Shown here: in pieces, positions 1 through 11,130 of the stretch
Layout: each line of letters opens with the position of its first letter
Position numbering within the stretch: the stretch's first letter is position 1
Source: Tillus elongatus
Taxonomy: Eukaryota; Arthropoda; Insecta; Coleoptera; Cleridae
Length of the DNA stretch: 64,000 bases
Assembly (NCBI GenBank): GCA_964006375.1
Contig: OZ023264.1
Span: 176,796,010 to 176,860,009 of the forward strand
Direction of reading: 5' to 3'
Position numbers and translations under genes: made by a program
Notes under the pieces: model-generated
Told to the model about the DNA's origin: nothing
Seen by the model: only the letters and a program-made list of their open reading frames with translations
Databases searched by the model: none

Positions 1-507
1 TTAAAGCGACGTTCGTCAGCGATCGGTTCGGGGAATTACTGCCGGCCGCCGGAGATTTACATCTTACATCGTTAAAAAAGCGATTTTGCGTCCTGAGTCC
101 TGAGGAAAGACGTTTCGGCAGTCCTCGCAGTCTTTGTTTCGATAACATAGGTTAGTGGATACGTAAAATAATATTTAAGAGAAAACGATTAGTTTTATTT
201 TTTATTCACAAGCAATAACAAATGAAACAATTATATGTTCGAGGCCGATACCTACAGGCCATAATTTAATTTCCAAGTCAATATTATGTATTGATTGAAA
301 AACCATTACAAAATTAATGTTTTAATGCACGCTTCTTTGGAAAAACAGTAGATTTTATTCCAAAAAAGATGCACGCTAAGTGTGTTTCTGTTTTTATCAA
401 ATTTAAATTTTTAACAGGCAGGCACATTCAGTTTGCACTTATTTAGGTACAAATGAAACTCGCTATTTGTTTACTTGCAGTTTACGGTAAATCACGGTAA
501 TTTGATG
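1..507. other. No gene seen left of the piggyBac-like element
   Basis: There is no open frame of note and no splice-flanked conserved peptide. The first 75 bases are GC-richer than the rest. No repeat shared with other parts of the window was recognised. Confidence 0.4.
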
Positions 508-572
508 TTAAGCCTTAACCGGAAAGGTGGGACTTTTGGTACACTACCGGAAAGGTGGCATCTGAGAGGCTA
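508..572 (+). repeat. Left terminal inverted repeat of the piggyBac-like element
   Basis: TTAA is followed by a CCTTAACCGGAAAGGTGG core. The block ACCGGAAAGGTGGC is then repeated at about 547-560 and runs into a TCTGAGAGGCTAC tract that matches the right terminus (TCTGACAGGCTAC). The left end therefore carries a partial duplication of the terminal core. Confidence 0.75.
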
Positions 573-859
573 CTATTGTTGGGTGCGAGTAAAATGACTA
601 CATTCTTGAAAAAATATGTAATTGTTAACAGAAAATGTTAATTTACCCTTATTACAAGACACGTATATCAAAAAATTCGTATAAACAACATATCATAAGA
701 ATTTTAATTGAATTTAACGCAAATTTAACATACATTTTCTAAGCCGCCCCTAAATATACTTAAATGACCCTGTAGTATAAATAAATTTTGTAGACCACTT
801 CGATACAACATAAAAATACATTGGTTTTGTTAAAGAAAAAACTGTCTTTCCAGCAACCG

Positions 860-2699
860 CTAATCTTCATCTTTTGAAATGCATGAATCACACAGCGGCT
901 TTGAACATTGTAAACAAATTGGATGCCTGCACTTTACACAAACGTATCTGGTCATTTGATGGACAGCTCTTGGGCATATGGAACACGGTTTGCGTTTTTC
1001 CAGTAGTAATTTGTTCCACAGCATAAGGATTTACTTGTGGTACACGCAGTATTCTTCTTATAGTATTCCGCACGTCGTACGGTATGCGAGGATTATCCAA
1101 ACGTTTGCTCATATGTTCTCTTCCACTAATTGATTTGCTAGTTCTTTCGCAAATGAAGATTTATATTTCACAGTATTCTTTTTTCAAAACACTGGTGCAA
1201 ACTATATGAATTCACGATGGAAACGTCAAGGAGACGAAAGAAAACTGTTAGTAGCCACCGGCGAGTACGACGACTTGTTGAATTTTTGCACATTTTTCGT
1301 CCATTGTATCAACTCCACCTTTATTACTGTTGTAGTAAGCAATAATTTCAGGCTTCTGCGTTTCTAGATTTGTATAAATGCTATCGTGCATTGAAGAAAG
1401 AAGAAGTGTGGCCTTTCCACGTTTGCCCACATAAGAAATCATAGTGACCTCTTCCCGAAATCCGTATTCTGTTGACCCCACATTTCCTTTTCGATTTGGT
1501 AAAAATGATAGAGGAATATCCGGCTTATTTTTTTAGTGTGCCCACATATGTTAGGCCATTTTTTCGTGAAATATTTATTACTTCCATTGAAGTAAACCAA
1601 TTATCGGCGGTTATATTTCTGTTAGAGCCAAAAATCGGCTTTGCAAGACAAATCACTACTGCCTGAGTCGGTTTCAAACATTTTTCCTCTTCTTGAGTTA
1701 GCCCAAATCCGTCTGAACCTTTGCCGCAATATATGTAGGCATTGTAGAGATAACTCGTTCCAGCATCTGTTAGGCACATTATCTTGATGCCATATTTACA
1801 TGGCTTTTGGGGCATGTACATTTTTTATCGATAACGACCTCTAAAACTAACTAACATTTCATCAATTGTCGCTGACTGTCCCAATCCATAAACATTTTGA
1901 CAATTCTCTATAAATTTATTAAAAACTGATGAAATTGCAGCTACAAGATCTTCTTACTTGCGAGTACCTCTAGTATCGGGATTGTCAAATCGCAGAGCTG
2001 ATAAAAGAATGGAAAACCGTTTTTGGTTCATGACTGCTCGAAATATATCGCGCCCGGAGCCATATGTCGCGAAAACAGATTCTATATTTTCGTGATTTGA
2101 CTTGAAAATTGACGTAAAAATCAGGAGGCCTGCGAAACCTTTCATTTCTACCATATCACATTCTCTAACATTACTCATATCTGTTTCATACCGGACACGC
2201 ATTTGAGTGAGCTTGTGGTTTGACCAATGTAATATTTCAAGCAAAATCTCCTCAGAAAACACTAAATTCCAAACTGAAAGCGGTGTGGCTTTTTCGCCAA
2301 GATCACGTGCTCTACCTTTGAGAACAGGAATTTTCATTACGATATGTTTTCTAGTACGCGATGAAGGACGAACCTCTGTATTGCACCATCTAAGTCTGTT
2401 TTTGCCGTATACGTATTTAGCAGGTGTCTTCATAACTTTACTAACATTGTTCTCTTCGTGGCATTCCGCATTTTCGCTTTCCGCATTCTCGCATTTTTCG
2501 AGGCCCTGTTTCCACTAATAGCATCCTCTTCCTCGCTTTCTGAAGCTTCAGAGTCACTGTCATGTTCGGATTGCAAATATTCATCCACTAGGACTTCGTC
2601 TATATCACTTGCGTCACTATGGGCTTCATCAAATTACTGCATCACAGTCTTTTCAAAGTTTTTATCACCAAAACACTCCCTTTTTGACGGTCCAGCCAT
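860..2699 (-). pseudogene. piggyBac-type transposase, frame-broken
   Basis: The likely start is at 2699 (protein begins MAGPSKRE), followed by an acidic N-terminal stretch. The pieces then lie in different frames: 1954-2433, 1525-1821, 1248-1481 and the C-terminus down to a TAG at 860-862. The three catalytic aspartates expected of piggyBac are recognisable as LTDAG, TADNWFTS and GGVDTMD. The last 40 residues are cysteine-rich (VCVKCRHPICLQC, then PLCDSC), which is the C-terminal zinc-binding domain used for end recognition. The total of about 610 codons matches the family length, but several frameshifts and stops make it nonfunctional. It lies in the left half of the TTAA-flanked element. 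Confidence 0.85.
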
Positions 2700-2726
2700 T
2701 TTTATAATGTAAAGCAGACTTACACT

Positions 2727-2985
2727 AATCGACACGTGGCGTCTGACAGACCGGGACGCACTAATTTTAATTTTTGGTCTAAATCCCGTTATCAACTTGA
2801 AAGTGGGGGATAATGGAGCTGTCCAATCACTTAAGGAATACATGGCGTGACCGAGTTGTAGGCGTGTCCGTTTAAAAATCATTTACAAACTTTGGTGCAA
2901 GGTTTATGGATTAGATAGGTTGTCTGGTAACTTTCGACCAATCAGAAAGTGGCGCGGGAATACGTCACATGAAGTCTGAATTTAA
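2727..2985 (+). repeat. Terminus-like block of the piggyBac family inside the element
   Basis: The + strand here contains GTGGCGTCTGACAG and later AGGTTGTCTGGTAACT and AATACGTCA. The same order of motifs is read on the - strand inward from the right end (11145 to about 11028). It is therefore a second left-facing terminus copy, sitting immediately upstream of the transposase start, without the outermost TTAACCC bases. Confidence 0.6.
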
Positions 2986-2989
2986 ATCT

Positions 2990-3630
2990 AGTGGATTAAT
3001 GGTGCATTGAATATAGAAACCAACCAGCATTTATATGTCTGTATTTACAAAGTTATATTCTTTTTGAACTTGTAACGAGATTAAACATTTAATAATAAGT
3101 TTAAATTAAGATTTTGTTCACACAGTAACAGAAAGTATTGAAGTTTTAGGATATTATTCGATTTCGAAGTAATGGATTCAGTTAATTGGTTTATCTTGAA
3201 AATTATTAAAAATTAAATGTTTATGAAATTATAAATTCATAATGCCTCAAATTGGACATAATTTTCTTTTTCTGAACTGCAATCTATGTTTTTGGTTTCT
3301 TTTTCTAAATTGTTATCCTATTTTACTTGATAAGCTTCATTTAATAACATGTGTGTGTGTGTTCAAATGCTAGGATGGCAACGGAATGATCCTCCACTAG
3401 CCACAGACTTTTATAAATTACACGGTGTGGATTTGAAGTTTTATATATGATACGGGATAGGCAAGTGGCAAGTAGAAAATTTATTTGATATGTTTAAACA
3501 TATGAGTTAGATACGGTGCTTATATTTTGTCTTATATAATTAGTGTATGTTTTACGTACTTAATAACATCAATATACAAACACAAATACATACGCACATG
3601 CACATATACACACATATAAACTCCTTTAGA
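2990..3630. other. AT-rich DNA, no gene
   Basis: There is a short (GT)n near 3350 and alternating CACATA-type sequence near 3580-3620. No coding signal was seen. Confidence 0.4.
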
Positions 3631-3795
3631 TTTTTTTTTTATTTATTTATTTATTTTATTTTTTTTAATTTTTTTTTTATTTTTTAATTTTTTTTTATAT
3701 ATATATAATTATATATTATTTTTTTTTTTTATTTTTATTATTTTTTTTTTATTTTTTTTTTTTATTATTATAATTTTTTTTTTTCTTTTTTTTTT
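3631..3795 (-). repeat. A-rich 3' tail of the nested LINE (T-rich on +)
   Basis: A 165-bp tract of T runs broken by single A or TTATT-type blocks lies directly downstream of the LINE ORF2 on the - strand. Its position and composition fit a degenerate poly(A) tail created by target-primed reverse transcription. Confidence 0.65.
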
Positions 3796-4025
3796 CTTCG
3801 GGATACACAAGGACACTTGCTCGCCAAGGGACCCGCCATGGCTCATACACAAACTAACTGGGCCACGGAACTGATTGAGGTTACACTGGGACAGACAATA
3901 GGACTCTAGATCTAATTACATGTATAATTTCTGCAAAATTCTTATCTATTTAATGTTATTGTTTAATACAACCACCAGTTTATTTTTATACCTAGTTTCC
4001 TACTTAACTACTTACATACTATTAT

Positions 4026-7000
4026 TTACAATTTTAAATTAATTTCTCTAAAAAAACTAACTAAATAAATGTACACGTTCTTTTTATCGAGGCCTAATAG
4101 GTGAGTTATACTAAGTGGCATTGTAATGTTCATTATTCTCAACGCGTCTAACAATTTATTACGGGCCATATTGTTGAGTGGGCAAGAAAAAATTATATGA
4201 TTGAGATCAGCAATGGTGGATCCGTCACATGTGCAGAACGGGCTGTTTAGCACTCCTATTCTATTGAGGTGAGCAGGATATCTGCCATGATTAAACTTGG
4301 CTCTTATCACCGTTGTTGTAAATTTTCTTGGTTCTGTTCCATATTTATTAATATTATTTTTTAGATTTGGGTTTAGTAGTGCATAATGGTTATTGGATGT
4401 TTTTATATATGCATCCCATTCTTCTGCCCATTTTCTCCCAATAGAATGCCTGAGATGAGCTTTTACATCAAACAAGGTTACCTTGTTGAGAATTTCTCCA
4501 GATACTATAGCTTCTCTGGCTAGTTTATCAGCAATCTCGTTTCCTAATATCTGACTATGTCCTTTCACCCATATGAATATTACATCGTTATTATCTATTA
4601 TTTCTCTATATGTGGAAACAAATTTTCTTACATCGCGATTTCTAAAATTTTTTGGCTTGTATCTTTTTAGGAATAGCAAAACTGATAATGAATCACTAAA
4701 TATAAGCGAGTTGCATTTGCTGTCCTTAACCCAATTTAGTGCCATTTCTATGGCGGTAAATTCTGCGGTATATACTGATGTGATATCATCGAGTTTGTAT
4801 TGCAACCTGACGTTTAGGTGTGGTATGTAAACAGCTGCTCCTGTACCAGAAGAGTTTTTAGACCCATCCGTATAGATGTGTGTGTATCCTGGATATTTTT
4901 CAATGAGAGGAAGCAACAAAGCTTTATTCAGTATGGTGTTTTCAGTATAAGTTGGTACTAACACTTTGAATTTGTTGTAAAGATGACAAAATTTTTCTTC
5001 AGTCGGAATTTTTGCCGTACCAGTTAGCAATCTTTCGAACTCCCTTGTTGCCATATAACCGTCTGTTATGGGTGGATTGGTTTTTATCCTCCAATATATA
5101 TTAGATAAGGTTTCTGTCCAAAGATGATGTATTACAAGCAATTCGCTGTCATCTTTACCTCTCAACTTCAGGACATACTGGTTTGCTAATTGTTCAATTC
5201 TAAGATGGAATGGACGTTCATTAGCTTCAGCAAATATAACTGGACAAGGTGTCGATATCATTGCTCCCAAGCATATCCTCAAGGCCTTAAGTTGTACTCT
5301 TTCCACTTCGTTAAGGTTAGTTTTGGAAGTTGAGCCGTAAACAATACACCCGTAGTCCAGAATCGACCTAATGTAAGTTCTATAAAATAGTAGCGATGTA
5401 GCTACATCTGCGCCCCACTTATAACCAATGGTTGCTCTTAATAAGTTTAGCCCATTCTCGCATCTAGACTTTACATATTTTATGTGTTCAGTCCACAACA
5501 GTTTTTTGTCGATAATTATTCCTAGATATTTGTAAGAATTAACAACCTTGATTGTATAAAAACTTGTTCTTATGTGGCTAGGTAAAGTTATTCGATGTCG
5601 GGTGAAGAACATTGCCATCGTTTTTTCCACGTTTATTTCAAATCCTCGCTCTTCTGTCCATTGCCTCAAATTATAAGCAATATGTCTCAGTTTTGTAACA
5701 CAGTGTGAGTAAGAAGGCTGCACACTATAAATACAGAAGTCGTCAGCATATTGAATTGATTTTATACTATTGTCCCACAGCATATGAAAGTTTTTAGTAT
5801 ATACATTAAATAAGAGAGGACTCAGCTTAGAGCCTTGTGGTACCCCACATCTTGCTGTTATTGGGCCATGAAATTTGTTGTTGCTATCCCTAACGTATAC
5901 TTTTCTTTCGTTGTATAGTTGAACAATATTTGTGGCAGCATTTTTAGACAGACCACACTCTACCAAGTCTCTAAACAATAAATTGTAGTTGACTGCGTCA
6001 TATGCTCCCTGGACATCGACAAACAGACATACAACATACAAATTTTTTGACAAAGCAAACTGTATATCCATCACTAATTTGCCAATTGCATCCATTGTAC
6101 CCAGGCCGTTTCTGAACCCATACTGTGTATAAGGCAGAAGTTGTTTTGCTTCAAGATGAAATTCTACCCGTCTTTTAATCATATCCTCAAAGACTTTTAG
6201 CAGGCAGTTCAGAAGAGATATAGGCCTGTAAGATGTAGCCAAATTTTCATTTTTCTGAAATTTTAAAAGTAAACATATTATTGTTTCTTTAAGGTCCTCT
6301 GCATAATTTCCGTTAATCCACCAATCATTGTAAATTTGTAGCAACATATGTTTTGCCATTGTTGTCAAGTTATTGATGATATAATATGTGATTTTATCAA
6401 TGCCTGGTGATGTATTTTGTCTCAGTGATTCTAACACAACATTGAGTTCGCTAACTGTGAAAGGTAAATCCATGAAATTTGCTGCCTCTTCTGCAGTAAA
6501 GGTATGTCGAAAACTTGAGGCGCCTGGGGGACCCAATTTAACTAAAAATTCCTTGATTACATTTTCTGGTATCTTTCGAGTTGTCGACGTTCCATTACAT
6601 TTCATTTTTTTAACCTGCTTCCATATCGCCGATATGTTTGTCTGCCCACTTAAGCTATTTACATAATTTTTCCAAGCCTGTTTTCTTTTAGATTTATATA
6701 GCTTTTTAGCTTGTGCTTCCGCGTTTTTATAACTAAGGTAATTTTCCCAGTTTGATGTTTGTTTGTATCTAGCTAACGCGTTTTTTCTTTTCTGGTTTGC
6801 ACTGTGACATTCTGTATCCCACCAAGTTGGCTGTTTATTTTTTGCCTCCACGATCTTCGTCTGTTCAATTGTTTGGCTCGCCGCAAAATTAATAGCACTT
6901 ATAAAAAGGTCATAATTACTTATATGCCCACCTATAGAAACCGCTAACAATCTATCATCTAGAGCCACCCGGAATGCATCCCAGTCAGCCGTGGTATCCT

Positions 7001-7730
7001 TCCACTTAGCGTAAGGAATTTTATGTTCTAAAATAAACTGTTGCCCCAGTTCAATCAAAATTGGATAATGATCAGAGCCCATGCTATCACTGAGTACATT
7101 CCAGGCAGCTATGTTTGTCAGCTGGGAATTTACAAAAGTAATATCAATCATAGACGGCGATTCCAACGGTCTGCAAAGTTTAGTTGGTAAACCCGTATTT
7201 AGTATTACATAATTCATATTATCCAGGGCATTGTATAAACAAGTACCATGGTGATCATCTCTAGGAGATCCCCACAGACTATGATGTGCATTGAAATCAC
7301 CGCCATACAATATATTGCCTTTTCCTTTGGAAAGGCACTGTTGAAAAATTGCTGTCCACTCATTTGTAGATACAGCAATATCTGGTGGTTTATACACTGA
7401 AACTATGGTTAGGTTAACAATAGGAAGATATATAGCACAAATATCTAAGTCACTGTTTAATGAACTTGCTATAAGTATTTCCTGAAAATCTAAATTATTG
7501 TTTATTAAAATGGCTACGCCCCCGCCGTTTCTTCCGATTCTGTCCTTACGCACCAACCTATACCCTTTAAAATTAAATTTATCGTGTTTTGGTTTTAACC
7601 AAGTTTCACTTATCATGAAAACATCTACTCGATTACGTAATACATATTGTAATAAATTGTCTTTGTTTTGAACAATTGATCGAGCATTCCACTGAATTAT
7701 GTTTAATCTATTCTGCCTGTGACTCGCCAT
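4026..7730 (-). CDS. LINE ORF2: endonuclease, reverse transcriptase, RNase H
   Basis: This is an uninterrupted 1234-residue frame from the ATG at 7730 (MASHRQNR); an upstream in-frame ATG at 7763 also exists. Approximate residues, counted from the 7763 ATG, are as follows. 15-235 form an APE-type endonuclease (IIQWNARS, ISETWL, GGDFNAHH, GSDHYPI). 430-720 form a reverse transcriptase (YRPISLLN, QYGFRNGLGT, LFVDVQGAYDAV, GVPQGSKLSP, and the YADD catalytic box at about 672). 960-1085 form RNase H (YTDGSKNSSG with the first catalytic Asp, then a Glu, SDS and KGHS). A C-terminal CTCD...H...C motif follows. The protein nicks target DNA and primes cDNA synthesis there. All catalytic boxes look intact, so the copy may be recent. 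Confidence 0.92.
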   Translation of the reverse strand: MASHRQNRLNIIQWNARSIVQNKDNLLQYVLRNRVDVFMISETWLKPKHDKFNFKGYRLVRKDRIGRNGGGVAILINNNLDFQEILIASSLNSDLDICAIYLPIVNLTIVSVYKPPDIAVSTNEWTAIFQQCLSKGKGNILYGGDFNAHHSLWGSPRDDHHGTCLYNALDNMNYVILNTGLPTKLCRPLESPSMIDITFVNSQLTNIAAWNVLSDSMGSDHYPILIELGQQFILEHKIPYAKWKDTTADWDAFRVALDDRLLAVSIGGHISNYDLFISAINFAASQTIEQTKIVEAKNKQPTWWDTECHSANQKRKNALARYKQTSNWENYLSYKNAEAQAKKLYKSKRKQAWKNYVNSLSGQTNISAIWKQVKKMKCNGTSTTRKIPENVIKEFLVKLGPPGASSFRHTFTAEEAANFMDLPFTVSELNVVLESLRQNTSPGIDKITYYIINNLTTMAKHMLLQIYNDWWINGNYAEDLKETIICLLLKFQKNENLATSYRPISLLNCLLKVFEDMIKRRVEFHLEAKQLLPYTQYGFRNGLGTMDAIGKLVMDIQFALSKNLYVVCLFVDVQGAYDAVNYNLLFRDLVECGLSKNAATNIVQLYNERKVYVRDSNNKFHGPITARCGVPQGSKLSPLLFNVYTKNFHMLWDNSIKSIQYADDFCIYSVQPSYSHCVTKLRHIAYNLRQWTEERGFEINVEKTMAMFFTRHRITLPSHIRTSFYTIKVVNSYKYLGIIIDKKLLWTEHIKYVKSRCENGLNLLRATIGYKWGADVATSLLFYRTYIRSILDYGCIVYGSTSKTNLNEVERVQLKALRICLGAMISTPCPVIFAEANERPFHLRIEQLANQYVLKLRGKDDSELLVIHHLWTETLSNIYWRIKTNPPITDGYMATREFERLLTGTAKIPTEEKFCHLYNKFKVLVPTYTENTILNKALLLPLIEKYPGYTHIYTDGSKNSSGTGAAVYIPHLNVRLQYKLDDITSVYTAEFTAIEMALNWVKDSKCNSLIFSDSLSVLLFLKRYKPKNFRNRDVRKFVSTYREIIDNNDVIFIWVKGHSQILGNEIADKLAREAIVSGEILNKVTLFDVKAHLRHSIGRKWAEEWDAYIKTSNNHYALLNPNLKNNINKYGTEPRKFTTTVIRAKFNHGRYPAHLNRIGVLNSPFCTCDGSTIADLNHIIFSCPLNNMARNKLLDALRIMNITMPLSITHLLGLDKKNVYIYLVSFFREINLKL

Positions 7731-9077
7731 CACTATCATTGATACACACAATTTCGTCTGCATTGAAATTTAATTTTTTCATTTGAAATACCTCCGCGAC
7801 TAATTTTTCTAATGATTCTTTAATATTAATATTCATTATATCTGCTTTTTTATTTGTAATTATATTTTGCAAAAATTGATCAACATAAACTGTTAATTCA
7901 TTTAAAATCCTTTTTTTATAGTCGATAAACTCGTCTCTATATGGGTTTGGTATTACCTGCTGAGAGTCTGTTTTATTTGTGGATGAAGAAGGGGATGGAG
8001 ATCGACTAGCCTTACGTTTCTTCACTTGATAAGCTTGACTATATACGTTTGTAGGCGTTTTTGTATTTGTTATCGGCTTTAAATTTCTAGTAAGTGGCGG
8101 TGAAGTAGAGGTTGAGGGTAGGCTTGGAAACTCTTTGATATCTGCAAGAGCAGAAAACCTATTTTGTGTGGTAACTTTAGCATATGTAGGGTTTTTTTCT
8201 ATATTTTCAGCTTCCTTATAGGTGAGATTTTTAAATGCCATAATTTCCTTAATTCTCTTTTGTTTCATAAAAACCGGGCATAAGCGAGAAACCGTATTAT
8301 GTGCACTGTTTTTACAGTATAGGCAATATTGTTCATTTGTGCATATTTGGTCTTTTTCGTGTATCGAGGCGCATTTTTACAAAAGGAATTGGAATTTTTA
8401 CAAATTTTTGCGACGTGCCCGTACCTTAAACACCGCATACACTGCACGACTGGATATATGTATGGTTCCACCTCAAAATTCACCCCGTTTATGCGAATTT
8501 CTCTAGGTATTTGATCGCCTAGAAACGAAACTATAATTACTTGTCTTTTGACTAATTTTGATTCTCCGTTCTCATCTATTATTCTTTTGTACATTCGTTT
8601 AACTTCCGTTACAGTCTTAGGCGAATCAATTGCTTTTAACAGATAATCCTCATCAAGAAAGGTATCAATCAAACGCACAATGCCTTTTCTCTGGGTATAA
8701 TATTTTGGAATAAATGCAATTAGCCCATTCTTCCTTAAAATATCATTATTAACAAGTTCATTTGCGGTTTTATATGTTTTAACAATAACCTTAACCTTAT
8801 TGTATCCTATTACTTTAATATCTATTATCTCTTTTTTATATCTTTCTTGTGTAAACAAGTGATGACCTACACGAACCGGAAAAAGTCTTCCAATGTTTTT
8901 GTTTAGATGTTGAACATGCACAAAATAAGGACCTTGATCTGTGTGTTTGTATTTATTTTCAAAGTCAATATATGTGGTATCTACAATGTTCTTATCATTT
9001 ACGTTATCACTTACCGTTTCTGGCTGTATTTCCATCTCAACGGGCGAGCCTTCAGGCCCGCCCTCCTTTTCTTTCAT
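7708..9077 (-). pseudogene. LINE ORF1, gag-like zinc-knuckle protein with one frameshift
   Basis: The start at 9077 (MKEKEGG) gives a frame to about 8374 ending in a knuckle CMRCLRYGHVAKIC. The protein then changes frame at a run of five A (8374-8378 on the + strand T run). In the new frame the expected further knuckle appears (CLYCKNSAHNTVSRLC) and the frame stays open to a TAG at 7708. Together they make about 456 codons, a normal gag size. The protein would coat element RNA. One base lost from an A6 run explains the break; a sequencing homopolymer error or a -1 slip is the alternative. Its 3' end overlaps the ORF2 start. Confidence 0.8.
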
Positions 9078-9329
9078 GACCTACCTACCTTCTATCCTAT
9101 TGCGTTTCTTTGTTTGTACAAACTTAATTTTATATAAATTTATAATTTGACACTGTTGTGAGAAATTTTTAAACCTCACTACAAAATTTCCACTATTTAA
9201 ACTACTTTTTAACCAGTTAAAATTTAATTTATTTGCAGTGCAAAATATATCGATACACACACTATAGCAGCTCTGTTTCGACTGATCATTTAATAACATG
9301 TAACTTTAATTTTTTAAGATTATAATATT

Positions 9330-9850
9330 TAGCTGGGTATGTACTTGTACACATACAAAATAGTAGGTTTATAATTTTTGCAATCAATTTACAACCACAA
9401 AACTCCTGCATCTTTGGAGTTGTAAAATAGTATACTGAGTTAGCACAATAAGTAAATAATGTTTGTATATAATATTTAAGGAGGTATTTATTTGTACACA
9501 TACAAAATAATAGGTTTATAATTTTGACAATCAATTTCAGAGCAAATAACCATGCTTCTTGTTACGTATTGTAAAATAATAATACCTTGGGGTACTATAT
9601 ATAATAAGTAAAGTACTTACTTGTACACATACAAAATAGTAGGTTTATAATTTTTCCAATCAATTTCTAAGCAAAAAACTTATAGTAAAATAGTACACTG
9701 GGTTAGCACAATAAGTAAATAATTTTAGTATATTATATTTAAGTAGGTATCTGTTTGTACACATATAAAATCGTAGCTTTATAATGTTTGCAATCACTTA
9801 TTGTAAGCAAACAGCTTATACATCTTATATTTGATATTAAAATACTATAT
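9330..9850. repeat. Four tandem copies of a 130-147-bp repeat
   Basis: The block TTGTACACATACAAAATAGT, followed by GGTTTATAATTTTTGCAATC, begins near 9344, 9491, 9621 and 9754. The spacings are about 147, 129 and 134 bp, and the flanking ATAAGTAAATAAT and TTAAGTAGGTA tracts also recur. It lies just upstream (- strand) of the LINE ORF1, where tandem promoter-like 5' UTR monomers are known in some LINEs. Confidence 0.8.
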
Positions 9851-9923
9851 TATGCTATTATATAATTTCTATTTGATTAAAAGTTAAAAGCTCTTTAAAG
9901 GCTATTTCACCTTATCTTCTAAA

Positions 9924-10672
9924 TTAATGCCAGCTTCTTTTAGCTCTTATTCTATGTAGACCGGAAATATGTTGCTGCAGTAAATTTTGGTGATTTTCAT
10001 AGTAATCTAGTTTTTTCTTGAAACATGGGTTTTCAATTTGCAATTTTTCGGAATATCTTTTTAAGATATCATACTCTGTTTCTTTACTAAGGGGTGGTCT
10101 TTCTGACAAATATATGCTCAAAGTTTCCTCTTGACTAATTCCATTAGCTGGTTCTGTAATGTTCAATGATGGTTCTTCATTCCTGATAATTAAACTTTCC
10201 ACAATAGCTTTCCTATTTTGTTGCATCATTCTCTTGGACCTTTCACTCTCATTATGTTTATTTTTGCCCGTTCAACAGATATAATGAAGGAACAGCTGAA
10301 AATATAAATTTATTAGAAGTAGGTATAATAGGTACCCTTAAAGGTCTTAGGCAAACTTCAAATAATACGTAGGTACTACATACTCTTACACAAGATACAT
10401 AAATAATCAAAACCAACAAACACAAACTTTGTACCTGATTTTTTAAAATGTGTCGGTTGCAACTCATCTTCAAAATCCTCAGGTTTAAAATGCTTGCTAC
10501 CAATTCTCTTATTTGCAACATGCCAGACACCTTTGCGATAACATTTTCTTACCCATTCTTTTTAATCTTAGGCCCTTTAGGAAAAAAAAAGAAGGAAAGT
10601 GTCTCCACTTTCCTTTGTCGTTTTAGCATTCTTTTTGCACGTTGATACGTTACAAATTCTCCCACTGGGCAT
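9924..10672 (-). pseudogene. THAP-domain protein gene, frame-broken, one intron
   Basis: The ATG at 10672 follows a perfect acceptor (CTTTTCAG). The peptide begins MPSGRICNVSTC with the first two THAP cysteines (C-x4-C). After a shift at a T9 run come PKGPKIKK, EWVRKCYRKGVW and GSKHFKPEDFEDEL, the THAP signature in which the usual Cys before SKHF is Gly. A 139-nt intron (10434 to 10296, GTACAA...TTTTCAG) joins this to AVPSLYL, also typical after THAP domains. A further one-base shift leads into a hydrophilic, coiled-coil-like C-terminus ending at 9924. THAP domains bind DNA and are common in transposases. The gene sits between the LINE and the right piggyBac terminus, on the transposase strand. 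It has at least three lesions. Confidence 0.72.
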
Positions 10673-10679
10673 CTGAAAA

Positions 10680-11130
10680 GGTATTTAGGTTAAGTTATCT
10701 ATTGGCCTCTTTTTTTAAGTATATATAGTTTATTTTTTGAAATTAAACAGATATTTACCTTTATGATGAATTACCGATTTAATTTTTGATTAAATAACGT
10801 CCAATTTGTCCTAAGATTAATTCACTGCACACTTATGTTTACAGCATTACAACAAAAGACCTTAAAAAAATAAAATACAGTCTTTAAGATAATAGTTTCA
10901 ATTTAACTGCTATTTCGTACAAAATAAACATTAAAATATGTCTGTAACTGATCGTGCTCGAAAAACGTTTAGCAAACACATTAAAAGTTACCTAAATTTC
11001 TAATAAATATTATTTACAGCACCAAAGCCGAACTAGACTTCACATGACGTATTACCCTCCTCTCGCGTTTCTTCCGTCTCCGAGTTACCAGACAACCTGT
11101 CTAATCTATAAACCTTGACTTTGGCGAGCA
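10680..11130. other. Subterminal region of the piggyBac-like element
   Basis: No gene was seen. The outer 100 bases (11028-11130) are the inverted counterpart of 2890-2985. Confidence 0.5.

Larger units (their letters stand above)
3631..9330 (-). mobile_element. Nearly full-length non-LTR retrotransposon with RNase H (I-like)
   Basis: On the - strand the order is: 5' leader (possibly including the tandem repeats at 9330-9850), a gag-like ORF1 with zinc knuckles, an ORF2 with endonuclease, reverse transcriptase and RNase H, a short 3' UTR and an A-rich tail. ORF1 and ORF2 overlap by about 20 bases. The RNase H domain separates it from jockey and CR1 elements and points to the I/LOA/Ingi group. 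It is inserted in the interior of the piggyBac-like element and so is younger. The only obvious coding lesion is one frameshift in ORF1. The exact 5' boundary and target duplication were not found. Confidence 0.85.
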
